64,000 nucleotides of DNA from Lachnospiraceae bacterium (GTDB lineage: Bacteria; Bacillota; Clostridia; Lachnospirales; Lachnospiraceae): assembly GCA_015057665.1 (NCBI GenBank), contig SVDY01000002.1, positions 62,001 to 126,000 on the forward strand, read 5' to 3'. The notes under the pieces were generated by a model that saw nothing but the letters and a program-made list of their open reading frames with translations, searched no databases and had not been told where the DNA came from. The position numbers and the translations under genes are program-made. Positions 34,361 through 43,890 of this stretch are shown here, in pieces. Numbering within the stretch: position 1 is the first letter of the stretch; each line of letters begins with the position of its first letter.

Positions 34361-35530
34361 TCAGCCTTCACTCCTTGTCTTTTTAGTCATTTTTTGTAAA
34401 ACAAAAGCAGTTATAATTGCAACGCATGGAACTGTCAATATAACGCCCATACTTCCAGCTATTCCTCTAACCAGCTCAATCACAATAAAATCTGTATTCA
34501 TTAACTGATTATAAGAAACATCATAGGAATAGATTAATAACATCATGTTCAAAGAAGAACCTGCGAAGGCTAGCACCAAAGTATTCGCCATTGTTCCGGT
34601 AGTGTCTCTTCCCACTTTCATTCCGGAAAAAAACAGTTCTCTCATTGTCGCTTCCGGTTTTTTTATTTTGATTTCATCCATAGCTGATGCAACACTCATT
34701 GCAGTGTCCATAATCGCGCCGATCGATGCGATCAAAATGCCGCTTAAGAATAGACCCTCTAGTCTCAGATTTGTATTAGACATAGTCAGAATTAATGCCT
34801 CTGCTTCATCCATCTGGTACGCTGAAATATGTGTTATGTTACTAGCGATACTTCCAAATATAGCTGAAAAACTAATACCACAGACACATCCCAGGGATGC
34901 CCCGATTGTTTTGGGTTGGTATCCTCCCAACAAATAATAACAAACAATACATGTCACGTTGACTAGTATTATTGTTACAGGAAGTGATGAATAGCCTTTT
35001 AAAGTCAGTGGTAAAAGCAAATATACCACATTTACAAATGTAAACATTAATCCAGCAAATGCTCTTAATCCCTGCCATCCTCCAATGATTATTAGAGAAA
35101 CGGCAAAAATGAGGATCAAACCAATGAGAATACCGGAACGATTATAATTGTATATAGAAACTTGATATTCATCTATGCCTGTCGTGTCTATACGTACACT
35201 TACTTTATCTCCTTCTGCTACATATACATTGTACATCGCACTTAAATAGTTTTCGACCTGCACAACGTTCCCCTTATATCTACCAGTCAGAATTTCCATT
35301 CCAAGAAGCATGCTGCCCCTTCGGCGCCCTTCTATTGTTTCATCAACAACGGTATTATCTTCAAGAACCTCTAACACTTTTGCTGTTTCGTATTCTATAC
35401 CTGAATCATCTGTAATAGTATATCCATTCCAGCCCCTGTTTGCGTAATTTAACAACGCAATATACAGGAGCAGGAATGATAATGCCGCCAGCAGACGAAT
35501 CATATTATTTTTCGTCATATGTCGTTTCAA
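34361..35530 (-). CDS. YibE/F family membrane protein
   Basis: A 389-aa protein. It has an N-terminal anchor helix, an extracellular beta-rich domain (about 35-130) with [15 protein letters not shown], and about eight helices with the YibE/F signature [15 protein letters not shown] and a later [17 protein letters not shown] segment. The biochemical role of the family is unknown. It sits between the giant surface protein and upp, with two bases between its stop and the upp start. Why it is in a nucleoside operon is not evident. Confidence 0.85.
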   Translation of the reverse strand: MKRHMTKNNMIRLLAALSFLLLYIALLNYANRGWNGYTITDDSGIEYETAKVLEVLEDNTVVDETIEGRRRGSMLLGMEILTGRYKGNVVQVENYLSAMYNVYVAEGDKVSVRIDTTGIDEYQVSIYNYNRSGILIGLILIFAVSLIIIGGWQGLRAFAGLMFTFVNVVYLLLPLTLKGYSSLPVTIILVNVTCIVCYYLLGGYQPKTIGASLGCVCGISFSAIFGSIASNITHISAYQMDEAEALILTMSNTNLRLEGLFLSGILIASIGAIMDTAMSVASAMDEIKIKKPEATMRELFFSGMKVGRDTTGTMANTLVLAFAGSSLNMMLLIYSYDVSYNQLMNTDFIVIELVRGIAGSMGVILTVPCVAIITAFVLQKMTKKTRSEG

Positions 35531-35547
35531 TTATGCTTACTTTCCTT

Positions 35548-38500
35548 TCAGCAATGTTTCTTGCTTTTCTTTTTCATGAAGATACCCATAGCAAATAAAG
35601 CGGCACAAACCATACAGATTGTCCAGAGCATAACATTATTGTTATCCCCTGTATTCACACTATCTTTCTCTGGTTTCTGATCTTCACCTGGTTTCTGATC
35701 TTCACCCGGTTTCTGATCTTCACCCGGTTTCTGATCTTCACCCGGTTTCTGATCTTCACCCGGTTTCTGGTCTTCACCTGGCTTCTGGTCTTCACCCGGC
35801 TTCTGGTCTTCACCTGGCTTCTGATTCTCGGCTGTATTTAAAAGAATAATTTCTTCACAGTCTCTTACACGAAGAACGCATACTCCTTCTTCAGAATCTC
35901 CTTCCGGATGTAAATAGGAAATACCAACTGCAGATACAGTATTGCCTTTTTTGACGATAGACGCCAACTCATTTTTACCTGTTTTAGAAGAAAGAATATA
36001 TCCATCAATAAAGACTTTTGCTAAATCTCCATTTTCGTCTTTTACAACGAACTCACTCACGCCTTCACCATCATTCGCATAAACAACTTCAACAACTTCT
36101 CCTTCTATCTGAAGAAGCTTGCCACCGTTTACATCATAATCCATGGCTTCCTTATTAGATACTTTTTCCGGTTCATATACATATGGTTCTTCATCTAAAA
36201 TCTTATAAGAGATTACCTGAATTTCAAGATCCCCCTGATAGTGTTCTAAAGAACCTACGATTTCCATCTTTGTACCGATCTGAATATTTCCATCTTCAGA
36301 AATTGGGAATACGGTAATACCACCGGTTTCATCCTGCAGATACATTGCATCAAAGAATGCAGTTCCTTCATTTCGGTTAGATGTTGCATAACCAACGATA
36401 CGGAATACTTCGCCAAATTCAGCTACTCTCATTTCCGCGATTGTGCTAAGTGGCAACTCTACTCTTACTGCTTCTAAGATATTTTCGGCGATTGTCTTGT
36501 TGGCATATGGCAGGTCAAATGCATTGTCTAATTCTGCTTTTACTTCAAAGTCAGAAATAAATACTCCGCCTGCTGCAAAAATTGTTCCGCCAAATTTTGT
36601 ATCTTGAGAAGCAATAAAAGTCGCATTTCCTTTTTCTACTCCGCCGATCTTATCACCATCACTATCAATAGAGTATGTTGTATCAAATCCATTCACAACC
36701 CATTCCGCAGCATATACTGTCTCGTTTTCTACTGCGTTCTTATAATCAACGGTACATCCACTATACTGACTGTATTTCTGACCTTCTACAATACCGGCTG
36801 TCCATTCAGAGTCCGGATTAAAGTTTTCCGGATATAAGCGATATGCCTGTCCTCCATTGTTTTCTTCATCATAAGCTTCATCGTCATTTATTCTTAATGT
36901 AGCTCCGATTCCTTCAAGAAGTTTATTAAGCTGTGCTGCTGCATGTCCATCTGCTGAAGCCGCCTTTTTATCCTGGTAATCTGCAAGACCACACACAACT
37001 ACACTGCCACCATTTTTCACATAATCGGAAACAAGAGTAATGAATTCATCTTCAAATGAATCCGCAACATAATCTCCTGCATTTGCAGTCCCCGCTGCCC
37101 TTGCCGGTGCAGATACTACAAGCAAGCTGCAATCTTCTAACATTTCCTTAGTAATCTCATCTCTTACAACTTCTACATCTACCTGGCTATCAGCTGCAAT
37201 CTTTGTAAAATTGCCCATATTGCCTCCATAATAACCTGTAACATAGTCATTGTAATGGGTTCCATCAATGATAACTTTTGTCACCATTTTTTCTGAAACA
37301 TAAGTAAGATTTAACGGTTCACGGTATGTTCTTTCCACTCCGTTCAGGCTGGCTTTCACATTTGCATAAATAATTGTCTGTCCCAGACCATCATGTTTAT
37401 AGGCAAAGCCATATGATGCAGTATCCATACTTTTTACTGTCTGTACATTTGTAAGATCTGCTGTGTGAATTACTTCATCATTAATTGTAAATGTGATTTC
37501 TTCGATTAATAAATCGGATTTTTCATTATTGTATAAATCTAATGTAAGATCTAATTCTTTATTCTGCACTGCAAGTGCTGCAGATGTTGAGAAATTAGAG
37601 ATACCCGCTGCTTCTACTTCTCCGACCCATACAGGAGCAGTAACTGCAATATCTCTGTCATTCTGTGTTACTTTAATATAGTAGTAAGAATAATTTACCG
37701 GAAGTTCAAATTTTACAGTATCATTGTTTCCATCTACCTGTTTAGATGCAACACTTAATCCACCATTAACAATCACTTCAACTTTTCCAATCACATCATC
37801 TGTTGGATCATTTAATGTTACTTCGATGTCTACAGTTTCACCAACATCACTTGCCGCCAACTGACTTCCCATAATGTTGCCATCAAGTGTATACATGATA
37901 GATAAATCATTATCTTCTGTCGCATATACGCGGTAGTTTCTCATAGCATCATAGATATCAAGCTCATTAAGATCGTCTGCAAGTACGACACTTCGTCCTG
38001 TATTTGCATCCCCCCAAAGACCTTTATGGTTATCCTGATTATTAGTTGGTGCTACATGCCAGCCTTTATCTAATGCACGAGTATAATATTCATAAGATGG
38101 GAAATATCCGGAGGATCCAATTGCTCCTTCTCCATTTCCTACTTCAATGATTGTAATCAAATCATCGATTTCTTCATCATAATGGGCAAAGTCACTGAAG
38201 TCACCAAACGTTGTACCCGGATGGTTAAACTGGCTAATAGAATCCGGCTGCGTTTTTAATGCTTCGTAATAATTCTGTAAAGCTGTACTGTATGTTGTAA
38301 ATTCTTTCTGAGTACGACTCTGGAATCCAGGAGTATTAAATGTATTAATATGTCCAAGACCATTAGACCATGTCATTTCATAACCATAGAGACCTGCAAA
38401 GTCCGCTGTTGTATATTCTTCTGCTAATCCTTTCAGTTCCTTCCATTCTTCACTCATGGATCCATCTCCAATAGAGGCATTTGCTTCATTATCAAATGAA

Positions 38501-40821
38501 TTGGAATGATCTGTTACTGCAAGGAAATCAAGATTTTTCACATTGGAAGCATGTTCAAATGCTTCTTTGGCTGTTCCTGCACCATCGGAATAACTTGTAT
38601 GGGAATGGAGCTGTCCAAAATAAATGTTATATGTATCGCTTGTTCTTTCTGTAAATGTACGTGATACAACCGTTCCATCTTTAAATCCTTCTTTTACTCC
38701 ATACGCCTGAATTACAGTTTTTTCGAAACCTTTCTCTAATATGATTGGTTCTACATACTCTACAAAAGCTTCTGCATCATCCTGTTTATAATAGATGGTT
38801 GCTCCCTCTGTTTCGCAGCTAAGAACTACTTTAGCGGATTCATTTTCAATATATACTCCTCCACCATTTGGTGTCATCTTAACTGGATCTACGCTTCCGG
38901 CTGCATATCTAATAATTCTTGTAATACTATCTGCTTTGCCTTCAGAAATCGCTTTTACTTCTAATACTGTAGGAAGCGTTTCTAATACAGGTTTTTCTTC
39001 TGCATTATATTCTTTCCAATCTCCCTGATTGAAACTGTAAAGAATCTTTGCTCCTTCTGTAGCGGAGGTCATAGTAAGTTCCGTTCCAGTCATCTGATTT
39101 TCTGTTGCATCCGGTTCCACGGTTACAAAACCTGTAATGCTGTCATCAATGACAGGACTACCGGATAAGACTACAGAATCGATACGAATCGCTCCTGTTG
39201 ACTTAATTTCACCATTGTTTGCTGATGTTACTCCCGGTACAAGTCGAATAAGGAGAGCATCTGCATGGTCAGCTCCCGCCGGCACATCAAATTTAAATGT
39301 TATATAGTTTGCAGGTGCTTTAGATGTCAACGCAACACCATCTGTAATATCTCCATCACCCTCCACCTGATAAGACTCTCCTGCAGAGTTGTAACTTGTA
39401 TATTTGTATGAGTATTCTCCAGTTGTGAAGTTTTCAAATGTCTTTCCATTGTCTTTAGAATACTGTAATTGGAAAGAGCCTGGTGCTGTGTTTGATGCAC
39501 GGAGTCGGAAGGAAAGACTCATATCACCATATCCTTCTGTAGATACGGCAAACTGTACATAATCTCCTTCTTTTACACCAACTCCTTTTCCACCCATATA
39601 GTGACTTGTACTTCCTGTGCTGGAAGACGTTGAAGTACTATAAGGTAATGCAGATAACCCATTAGCAAAAATTGAATATTCCGCATTTGTGTCTGTCTGA
39701 TCATTGCTATCTAACTTATCGCCATAGATAACAGTTGCATTTTCTTTTTCATCATAAGGGCCACCTCCGCCCCACTGTGCAATTGTTTCTATAATACTAC
39801 TGTCAGTTGGATATTCTTTTGCAGGAGCTGCTACCGGAGTAAATTTAAGTGCAAACATTCCTTCACTGCCTTCTGCAATTGTGCCGTAAGCACTCCAGTA
39901 ATTTTTAGCAGCATACCATTCCATATAAGCATTGCGGCCAACATTTTTCACATAGTAAAGACCATTTCCTGCATCTTCCAATGTCCATTCATCATGCTTT
40001 TCACCCGGAGTCATGCTTGAATAACTATCTGCCATCGCAAGATTCTGTTCATTGTATGCGATTGTATAATTTCCATTTTCTAATTTTGTTACAGACCAAA
40101 CTTCTGTACTTTTGTAACCGGAAATTGTATTTCCATTTTCTGTTACATCGACACCTGGATTATAATAGCTATTTCCATAATCTGCAGATAAAGCTTTGCT
40201 ATATGAAGGTGCCCAAATTACATAGGTACCATCTGTAATCACGTAATTATTATCTGGTTCTCCACTATCTTCATCAGTTCCAGTTACTGCTTTGTATACT
40301 TTTAAGTCAAAAGTATATCCACTCTGACCATACTTATAAGCACCAAAACGATTTCCTGATTCCTGATACGCAATCACTCTTGTTTCATCCCCGGATGCTC
40401 TAAACGTAAATCCATTATCATTTACATTAAGATTCCATTTATATGGATCGTCGGAAGATTTAAAATTAGTACTAGATGCATAGCCTAAATATTTACCTTC
40501 CGATGTAGATAAGCTAATTCCTTCATCAACAGAATTCACTGTCCACTTTGGCATTTCATTACTATTGATATCAAATTCTTTTGCTGATATCTTATTGTCT
40601 ATAACAGTATCTAATGCAAGTACATTATTTTCGTCGACTTTAGCTACTAAGACGAAATCACCGCCAGCTTTCATATCATCTAGGGATGTTACTTCTGTCC
40701 ATACTGCAGCTGCCTGTACCTTCATCGGCTGCAATGGCAGACATGATATACACATAATCACAGAAAGTAACATTGCCAGAAAACGCTTACATTTTTGTTT
40801 TCTGATTATATCCATAATCAT
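35548..40821 (-). CDS. Giant wall-anchored PHP-domain (CehA/McbA-like) metallohydrolase
   Basis: A 1757-aa secreted protein. Parts in order are a signal peptide (1-38, ending QAAA), beta-sandwich modules (about 40-560) and chitobiase-like repeats (about 590-760). Next comes a PHP phosphoesterase domain (about 770-1030) with GQLHSHTSYSDG, AVTDHS, FNHPG and NNQDNHKGLWGD metal sites. A GATase-like region (about 1190-1450) with VVSAPARAAGT and an OB-fold region like that of the YhcR nuclease (about 1480-1660) follow. The C-terminus has nine KPGEDQ repeats, VNTGD, a helix and basic residues, a sortase signal variant. Within a nucleoside operon it may release nucleosides from extracellular nucleic acid or nucleotides. 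Confidence 0.82.
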   Translation of the reverse strand: MIMDIIRKQKCKRFLAMLLSVIMCISCLPLQPMKVQAAAVWTEVTSLDDMKAGGDFVLVAKVDENNVLALDTVIDNKISAKEFDINSNEMPKWTVNSVDEGISLSTSEGKYLGYASSTNFKSSDDPYKWNLNVNDNGFTFRASGDETRVIAYQESGNRFGAYKYGQSGYTFDLKVYKAVTGTDEDSGEPDNNYVITDGTYVIWAPSYSKALSADYGNSYYNPGVDVTENGNTISGYKSTEVWSVTKLENGNYTIAYNEQNLAMADSYSSMTPGEKHDEWTLEDAGNGLYYVKNVGRNAYMEWYAAKNYWSAYGTIAEGSEGMFALKFTPVAAPAKEYPTDSSIIETIAQWGGGGPYDEKENATVIYGDKLDSNDQTDTNAEYSIFANGLSALPYSTSTSSSTGSTSHYMGGKGVGVKEGDYVQFAVSTEGYGDMSLSFRLRASNTAPGSFQLQYSKDNGKTFENFTTGEYSYKYTSYNSAGESYQVEGDGDITDGVALTSKAPANYITFKFDVPAGADHADALLIRLVPGVTSANNGEIKSTGAIRIDSVVLSGSPVIDDSITGFVTVEPDATENQMTGTELTMTSATEGAKILYSFNQGDWKEYNAEEKPVLETLPTVLEVKAISEGKADSITRIIRYAAGSVDPVKMTPNGGGVYIENESAKVVLSCETEGATIYYKQDDAEAFVEYVEPIILEKGFEKTVIQAYGVKEGFKDGTVVSRTFTERTSDTYNIYFGQLHSHTSYSDGAGTAKEAFEHASNVKNLDFLAVTDHSNSFDNEANASIGDGSMSEEWKELKGLAEEYTTADFAGLYGYEMTWSNGLGHINTFNTPGFQSRTQKEFTTYSTALQNYYEALKTQPDSISQFNHPGTTFGDFSDFAHYDEEIDDLITIIEVGNGEGAIGSSGYFPSYEYYTRALDKGWHVAPTNNQDNHKGLWGDANTGRSVVLADDLNELDIYDAMRNYRVYATEDNDLSIMYTLDGNIMGSQLAASDVGETVDIEVTLNDPTDDVIGKVEVIVNGGLSVASKQVDGNNDTVKFELPVNYSYYYIKVTQNDRDIAVTAPVWVGEVEAAGISNFSTSAALAVQNKELDLTLDLYNNEKSDLLIEEITFTINDEVIHTADLTNVQTVKSMDTASYGFAYKHDGLGQTIIYANVKASLNGVERTYREPLNLTYVSEKMVTKVIIDGTHYNDYVTGYYGGNMGNFTKIAADSQVDVEVVRDEITKEMLEDCSLLVVSAPARAAGTANAGDYVADSFEDEFITLVSDYVKNGGSVVVCGLADYQDKKAASADGHAAAQLNKLLEGIGATLRINDDEAYDEENNGGQAYRLYPENFNPDSEWTAGIVEGQKYSQYSGCTVDYKNAVENETVYAAEWVVNGFDTTYSIDSDGDKIGGVEKGNATFIASQDTKFGGTIFAAGGVFISDFEVKAELDNAFDLPYANKTIAENILEAVRVELPLSTIAEMRVAEFGEVFRIVGYATSNRNEGTAFFDAMYLQDETGGITVFPISEDGNIQIGTKMEIVGSLEHYQGDLEIQVISYKILDEEPYVYEPEKVSNKEAMDYDVNGGKLLQIEGEVVEVVYANDGEGVSEFVVKDENGDLAKVFIDGYILSSKTGKNELASIVKKGNTVSAVGISYLHPEGDSEEGVCVLRVRDCEEIILLNTAENQKPGEDQKPGEDQKPGEDQKPGEDQKPGEDQKPGEDQKPGEDQKPGEDQKPEKDSVNTGDNNNVMLWTICMVCAALFAMGIFMKKKSKKHC
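35668..35826 (-). repeat. 18-bp tandem repeat encoding KPGEDQ
   Basis: Nine copies of an 18-bp unit encode KPGEDQ as a wall-spanning stalk. Several neighbouring units are identical at base level, so copy number is likely to vary between strains. Confidence 0.92.
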
Positions 40822-41795
40822 TCTCCTTTTATTATCTGGGACAATTTGTGTTTCAAATCGTCATTTGCGAAAGAAACATCGATCGCATTTTTTATCATTA
40901 ACATAATTTCTTCATCGGAAATCCCGCAAAATTGCTGAACAAAATTCATCTCTTTTACAAGAGTTGTATTGCTGACTGTCCGATTATCCGTATTAATTGT
41001 TGCAAGAATTCCGGAATTTAAGAATTCTTTTATCGGATAATCCTCGATGCATCTTACGGCCTTCGTCTGAAGATTACTGAGTGGACACATTTCCACACCA
41101 ATATGCTTGTCTTTTAGGATTCTTTGCACATCCGGATGACCTGTCATTGCAATTCCATGGCCTATTCTTTTTGCACCTGCTTCCACAGAATCCAGGATAT
41201 TCTTTACACTTCCGCACTCTCCGGCATGTAAGGTAAACGGCATCCCAAGCTTTTTTACTTTAGAGAATAATTTCATAAAATTACTCATGGGATAAGCAGC
41301 TTCAGCTCCGGCAAGGTCAGCAGCACAAACCCCCTGTTCCAGAAATTCATATGCCGTTTTGATCATCTTATAATTTTCAGTTTCATCATGATGTCTCATG
41401 GCACAAACAATAACATTATATTCTACTCCAAAGTCTTCTTTTCCTTTTTTCAAACCCTGAAGCGTTGTCCGAATAACCTGCTCTGTATTCATTTTTTCTG
41501 TCACATGGAGCAATGGTGCAAAGCGAATCTCCGCATATTTGACATTTTCCTTTTTCATTGATGATAAAATATCATAACCGGCACCAAACAGACCTTCTTC
41601 ATTTGTGAGGCACTGTCCGGGAAGTGAAAACTTCTCTAAATAGGTTTTCAAACTGTCACAATCATCATTCACACTTAATTCGCCTTCAGACACTGCTCTT
41701 CCAAGCCGTGTCTGAATAAACGATTTGCTTAATGATCCATCCAGATGACAATGAAGTTCAATTTTAGGCAGCTTTTTCAGTTCATCTGATGTCAT
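40818..41795 (-). CDS. add: Adenosine deaminase
   Basis: Adenosine deaminase converts adenosine and deoxyadenosine to inosine forms for PNP. The 325-aa protein has the first metal motif ELHCHLDGSL (13-22), FTLHAGECG, the RIGHGIAM segment and, at the usual TDDP site, NTDNRTV. The Asp ligand remains, but the altered next residues suggest testing its specificity; aminodeoxyfutalosine or adenine deamination are less likely by context. It overlaps the following giant gene by four bases and lies between that gene and nupQ. Confidence 0.92.
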   Translation of the reverse strand: MTSDELKKLPKIELHCHLDGSLSKSFIQTRLGRAVSEGELSVNDDCDSLKTYLEKFSLPGQCLTNEEGLFGAGYDILSSMKKENVKYAEIRFAPLLHVTEKMNTEQVIRTTLQGLKKGKEDFGVEYNVIVCAMRHHDETENYKMIKTAYEFLEQGVCAADLAGAEAAYPMSNFMKLFSKVKKLGMPFTLHAGECGSVKNILDSVEAGAKRIGHGIAMTGHPDVQRILKDKHIGVEMCPLSNLQTKAVRCIEDYPIKEFLNSGILATINTDNRTVSNTTLVKEMNFVQQFCGISDEEIMLMIKNAIDVSFANDDLKHKLSQIIKGE

Positions 41796-41809
41796 AATCT
41801 TTTCCTCTT

Positions 41810-42751
41810 CTATCTTTGTCCTTTATCGTACGGGATACCCTCGGCTTTTGGTGCTTTCGAATTTTTAGACGCAAAGACAAGGATAATTAATGAAATGATA
41901 TACGGAAGCATATTGTAAACTGTGCTTGGTAATTTTAATGCTACTAATGCATCAAAGCCTGTATAAACATTAGAAAGTGCACGGAAAAGACCAAATAAAA
42001 GTGCTGCAAGACCAATATTAAAAGGTTTCCACTGGCCGAAAATCATAACAGCTAAAGCAAGGAAGCCAAAACCTGCTACACCATTTTCAAACTTCCACTC
42101 GCTAACACCGGCTGTAATATACACAATACCTCCAAGACCTGCAAGTGCTCCTGAAATAAGTACGCCTGCATATCTCATCTTGTATACGTTAATTCCAACA
42201 GAATCTGCTGCCTGAGGATGTTCACCACATGCACAAAGTCTTAAACCAAATTTTGTCTTATAAAGTACAACATAGGATGCAATTAAAATCAGGAAAGCAA
42301 ATAACATAAACCAATTAAATTCAAATTTGCCAATATTTACGATAAATGCTTTTTTTGCAGTTCCGTACTGTACCGTTGTTGATACATTATCAATGCTTTC
42401 TGCCATATTGATTGCCCTTACTAATACAACTGCGATAGCAGGTCCGAGAAGATTTAAGGCAGTACCGATCAGTGTCTGATCTGCGTTGAATTTGATTGCG
42501 GCAACTCCCAGGAACAGAGAAAAAATCATGCCTACCAAGACACTTACTAAAATGACAAGAAGAATCGTTACTGCTGCCGGCATTGTTTCCGGAATATATT
42601 TCATTGTAAGAGCTCCGCCTAAAGCTCCTATAACCATGATTCCTTCTAAACCAATATTGATAATTCCACTATGTTCTGAGAAACATCCGCCAAGAGCTAC
42701 AAGAAGTAAAACAGAGGCAAATATCAATGTATACTGAATCAATAATACCAT
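41810..42751 (-). CDS. nupQ: Nucleoside ABC transporter permease NupQ
   Basis: A 313-aa permease of the branched-chain-type ABC family used by BmpA-type nucleoside importers. It starts with LGGCFSEHSGIINIGLEGIMVIGAL, the family signature, and has FGLRLCACGEHPQAADSVGINVYKMRY. About nine helices are visible. Its ATG overlaps the nupP stop codon by one base. Confidence 0.93.
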   Translation of the reverse strand: MVLLIQYTLIFASVLLLVALGGCFSEHSGIINIGLEGIMVIGALGGALTMKYIPETMPAAVTILLVILVSVLVGMIFSLFLGVAAIKFNADQTLIGTALNLLGPAIAVVLVRAINMAESIDNVSTTVQYGTAKKAFIVNIGKFEFNWFMLFAFLILIASYVVLYKTKFGLRLCACGEHPQAADSVGINVYKMRYAGVLISGALAGLGGIVYITAGVSEWKFENGVAGFGFLALAVMIFGQWKPFNIGLAALLFGLFRALSNVYTGFDALVALKLPSTVYNMLPYIISLIILVFASKNSKAPKAEGIPYDKGQR

Positions 42752-43890
42752 TATGCTTTTCCTCCTTTCTGTGCTTTTTCAGCATGTTTTTCATCTCTTT
42801 TATTTAAGAAACGGTTCAGCCACATCTTAAAGAAAAGAACAAAACCACATAAATAAATGATAAATGCTGAAATTAAATCAGAAATCTGTGTACAATATAA
42901 TTTTGTATCTACATATGTACCACCACTTGTAATGTGCTGAATAAAATAAGATGAGAAGATGGCTCCAATCGGATGGGATCCACCAAGGAAAGCCGCTGCG
43001 ATTCCGTTAAATCCCATCGCAGGTACACTTGTTGTCTGAACCATCCACTGTTCAATACCTGTAAGATAGAAAATACCAGCACCCATACCTGCTAAACCAC
43101 CGGCAATCATCATAGTTAAAATGATATTTTTCTTTTCACGCATACCACAGTATTTTGCTGCATTCTTGTTTAAACCGGTTGCTTTCAATTCGTAACCTAA
43201 TTTTGTTTTGTCAAGAAGAATCCAGACTAAAATTGCCATAACGATTGCTAAAACAACACCGATCGTAACAAATTCGTTATTTGAAAACAGATTATGAAGC
43301 CCTGCTGTAGGTATTAAGGCATCCCTGTTAATACTGGATAAATCTTTTGTATACGGTGTACTCTGTTCTTTTACCTTTGCAAGAAGAAGATTTACACTAT
43401 ATAAACTAATCCAGTTGAGCATGATACAGGAAATAACTTCATTTACATTGAAGTATGCTTTTAATGCACCTGAAATACCACCAACAATAGCAGCACATAA
43501 AACAGCCGCCAATAAACATACATACCAAGGCATGTCAAATTTGAGTGCGCAAATTAAACTTGCACCAATACCCACAACATATTGTCCTGCTGCCCCGATA
43601 TTAAACAAACCAACTTTTCCTGCAAATAAAACAGATAATGCACACATTAAAAGAGCGGATGATTTTACAATCGTTGTCCCAAAGTATTTCATCTGTGCCT
43701 GTTTGCTTGGATAATAAAGAAAGTTTTTTAAGATTGAAACAATGGCTTTCCCAGCTCCTGCCGGATTAATAATAGTTAATACGATGTATCCAACTAAAAG
43801 ACCAATAATAATACATAGGAATGAGCCAAGAATTGTCTGGACACCATCATTTCTCAAAATACTGTCTTTTTTCTTTGGTGAACTACTCAT
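42751..43890 (-). CDS. nupP: Nucleoside ABC transporter permease NupP
   Basis: The partner permease, 379 aa from the ATG at 43890, chosen because AGGAGG precedes it. The signature GKVGLFNIGAAGQYVVGIGAS and the GTGLNKNAAKYCGM-type loop (ATGLNKNAAKYCGM) are visible, with about nine helices. It overlaps the end of nupO by eight bases, ATGAGTAG, which indicates coupled translation. Confidence 0.93.
   Translation of the reverse strand: MSSSPKKKDSILRNDGVQTILGSFLCIIIGLLVGYIVLTIINPAGAGKAIVSILKNFLYYPSKQAQMKYFGTTIVKSSALLMCALSVLFAGKVGLFNIGAAGQYVVGIGASLICALKFDMPWYVCLLAAVLCAAIVGGISGALKAYFNVNEVISCIMLNWISLYSVNLLLAKVKEQSTPYTKDLSSINRDALIPTAGLHNLFSNNEFVTIGVVLAIVMAILVWILLDKTKLGYELKATGLNKNAAKYCGMREKKNIILTMMIAGGLAGMGAGIFYLTGIEQWMVQTTSVPAMGFNGIAAAFLGGSHPIGAIFSSYFIQHITSGGTYVDTKLYCTQISDLISAFIIYLCGFVLFFKMWLNRFLNKRDEKHAEKAQKGGKA

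Noticed and set aside
35668-35826. Regular short repeats as a possible CRISPR array
   Set aside because: Units are 18 bp with no unique spacers and are in frame in a wall-protein stalk.
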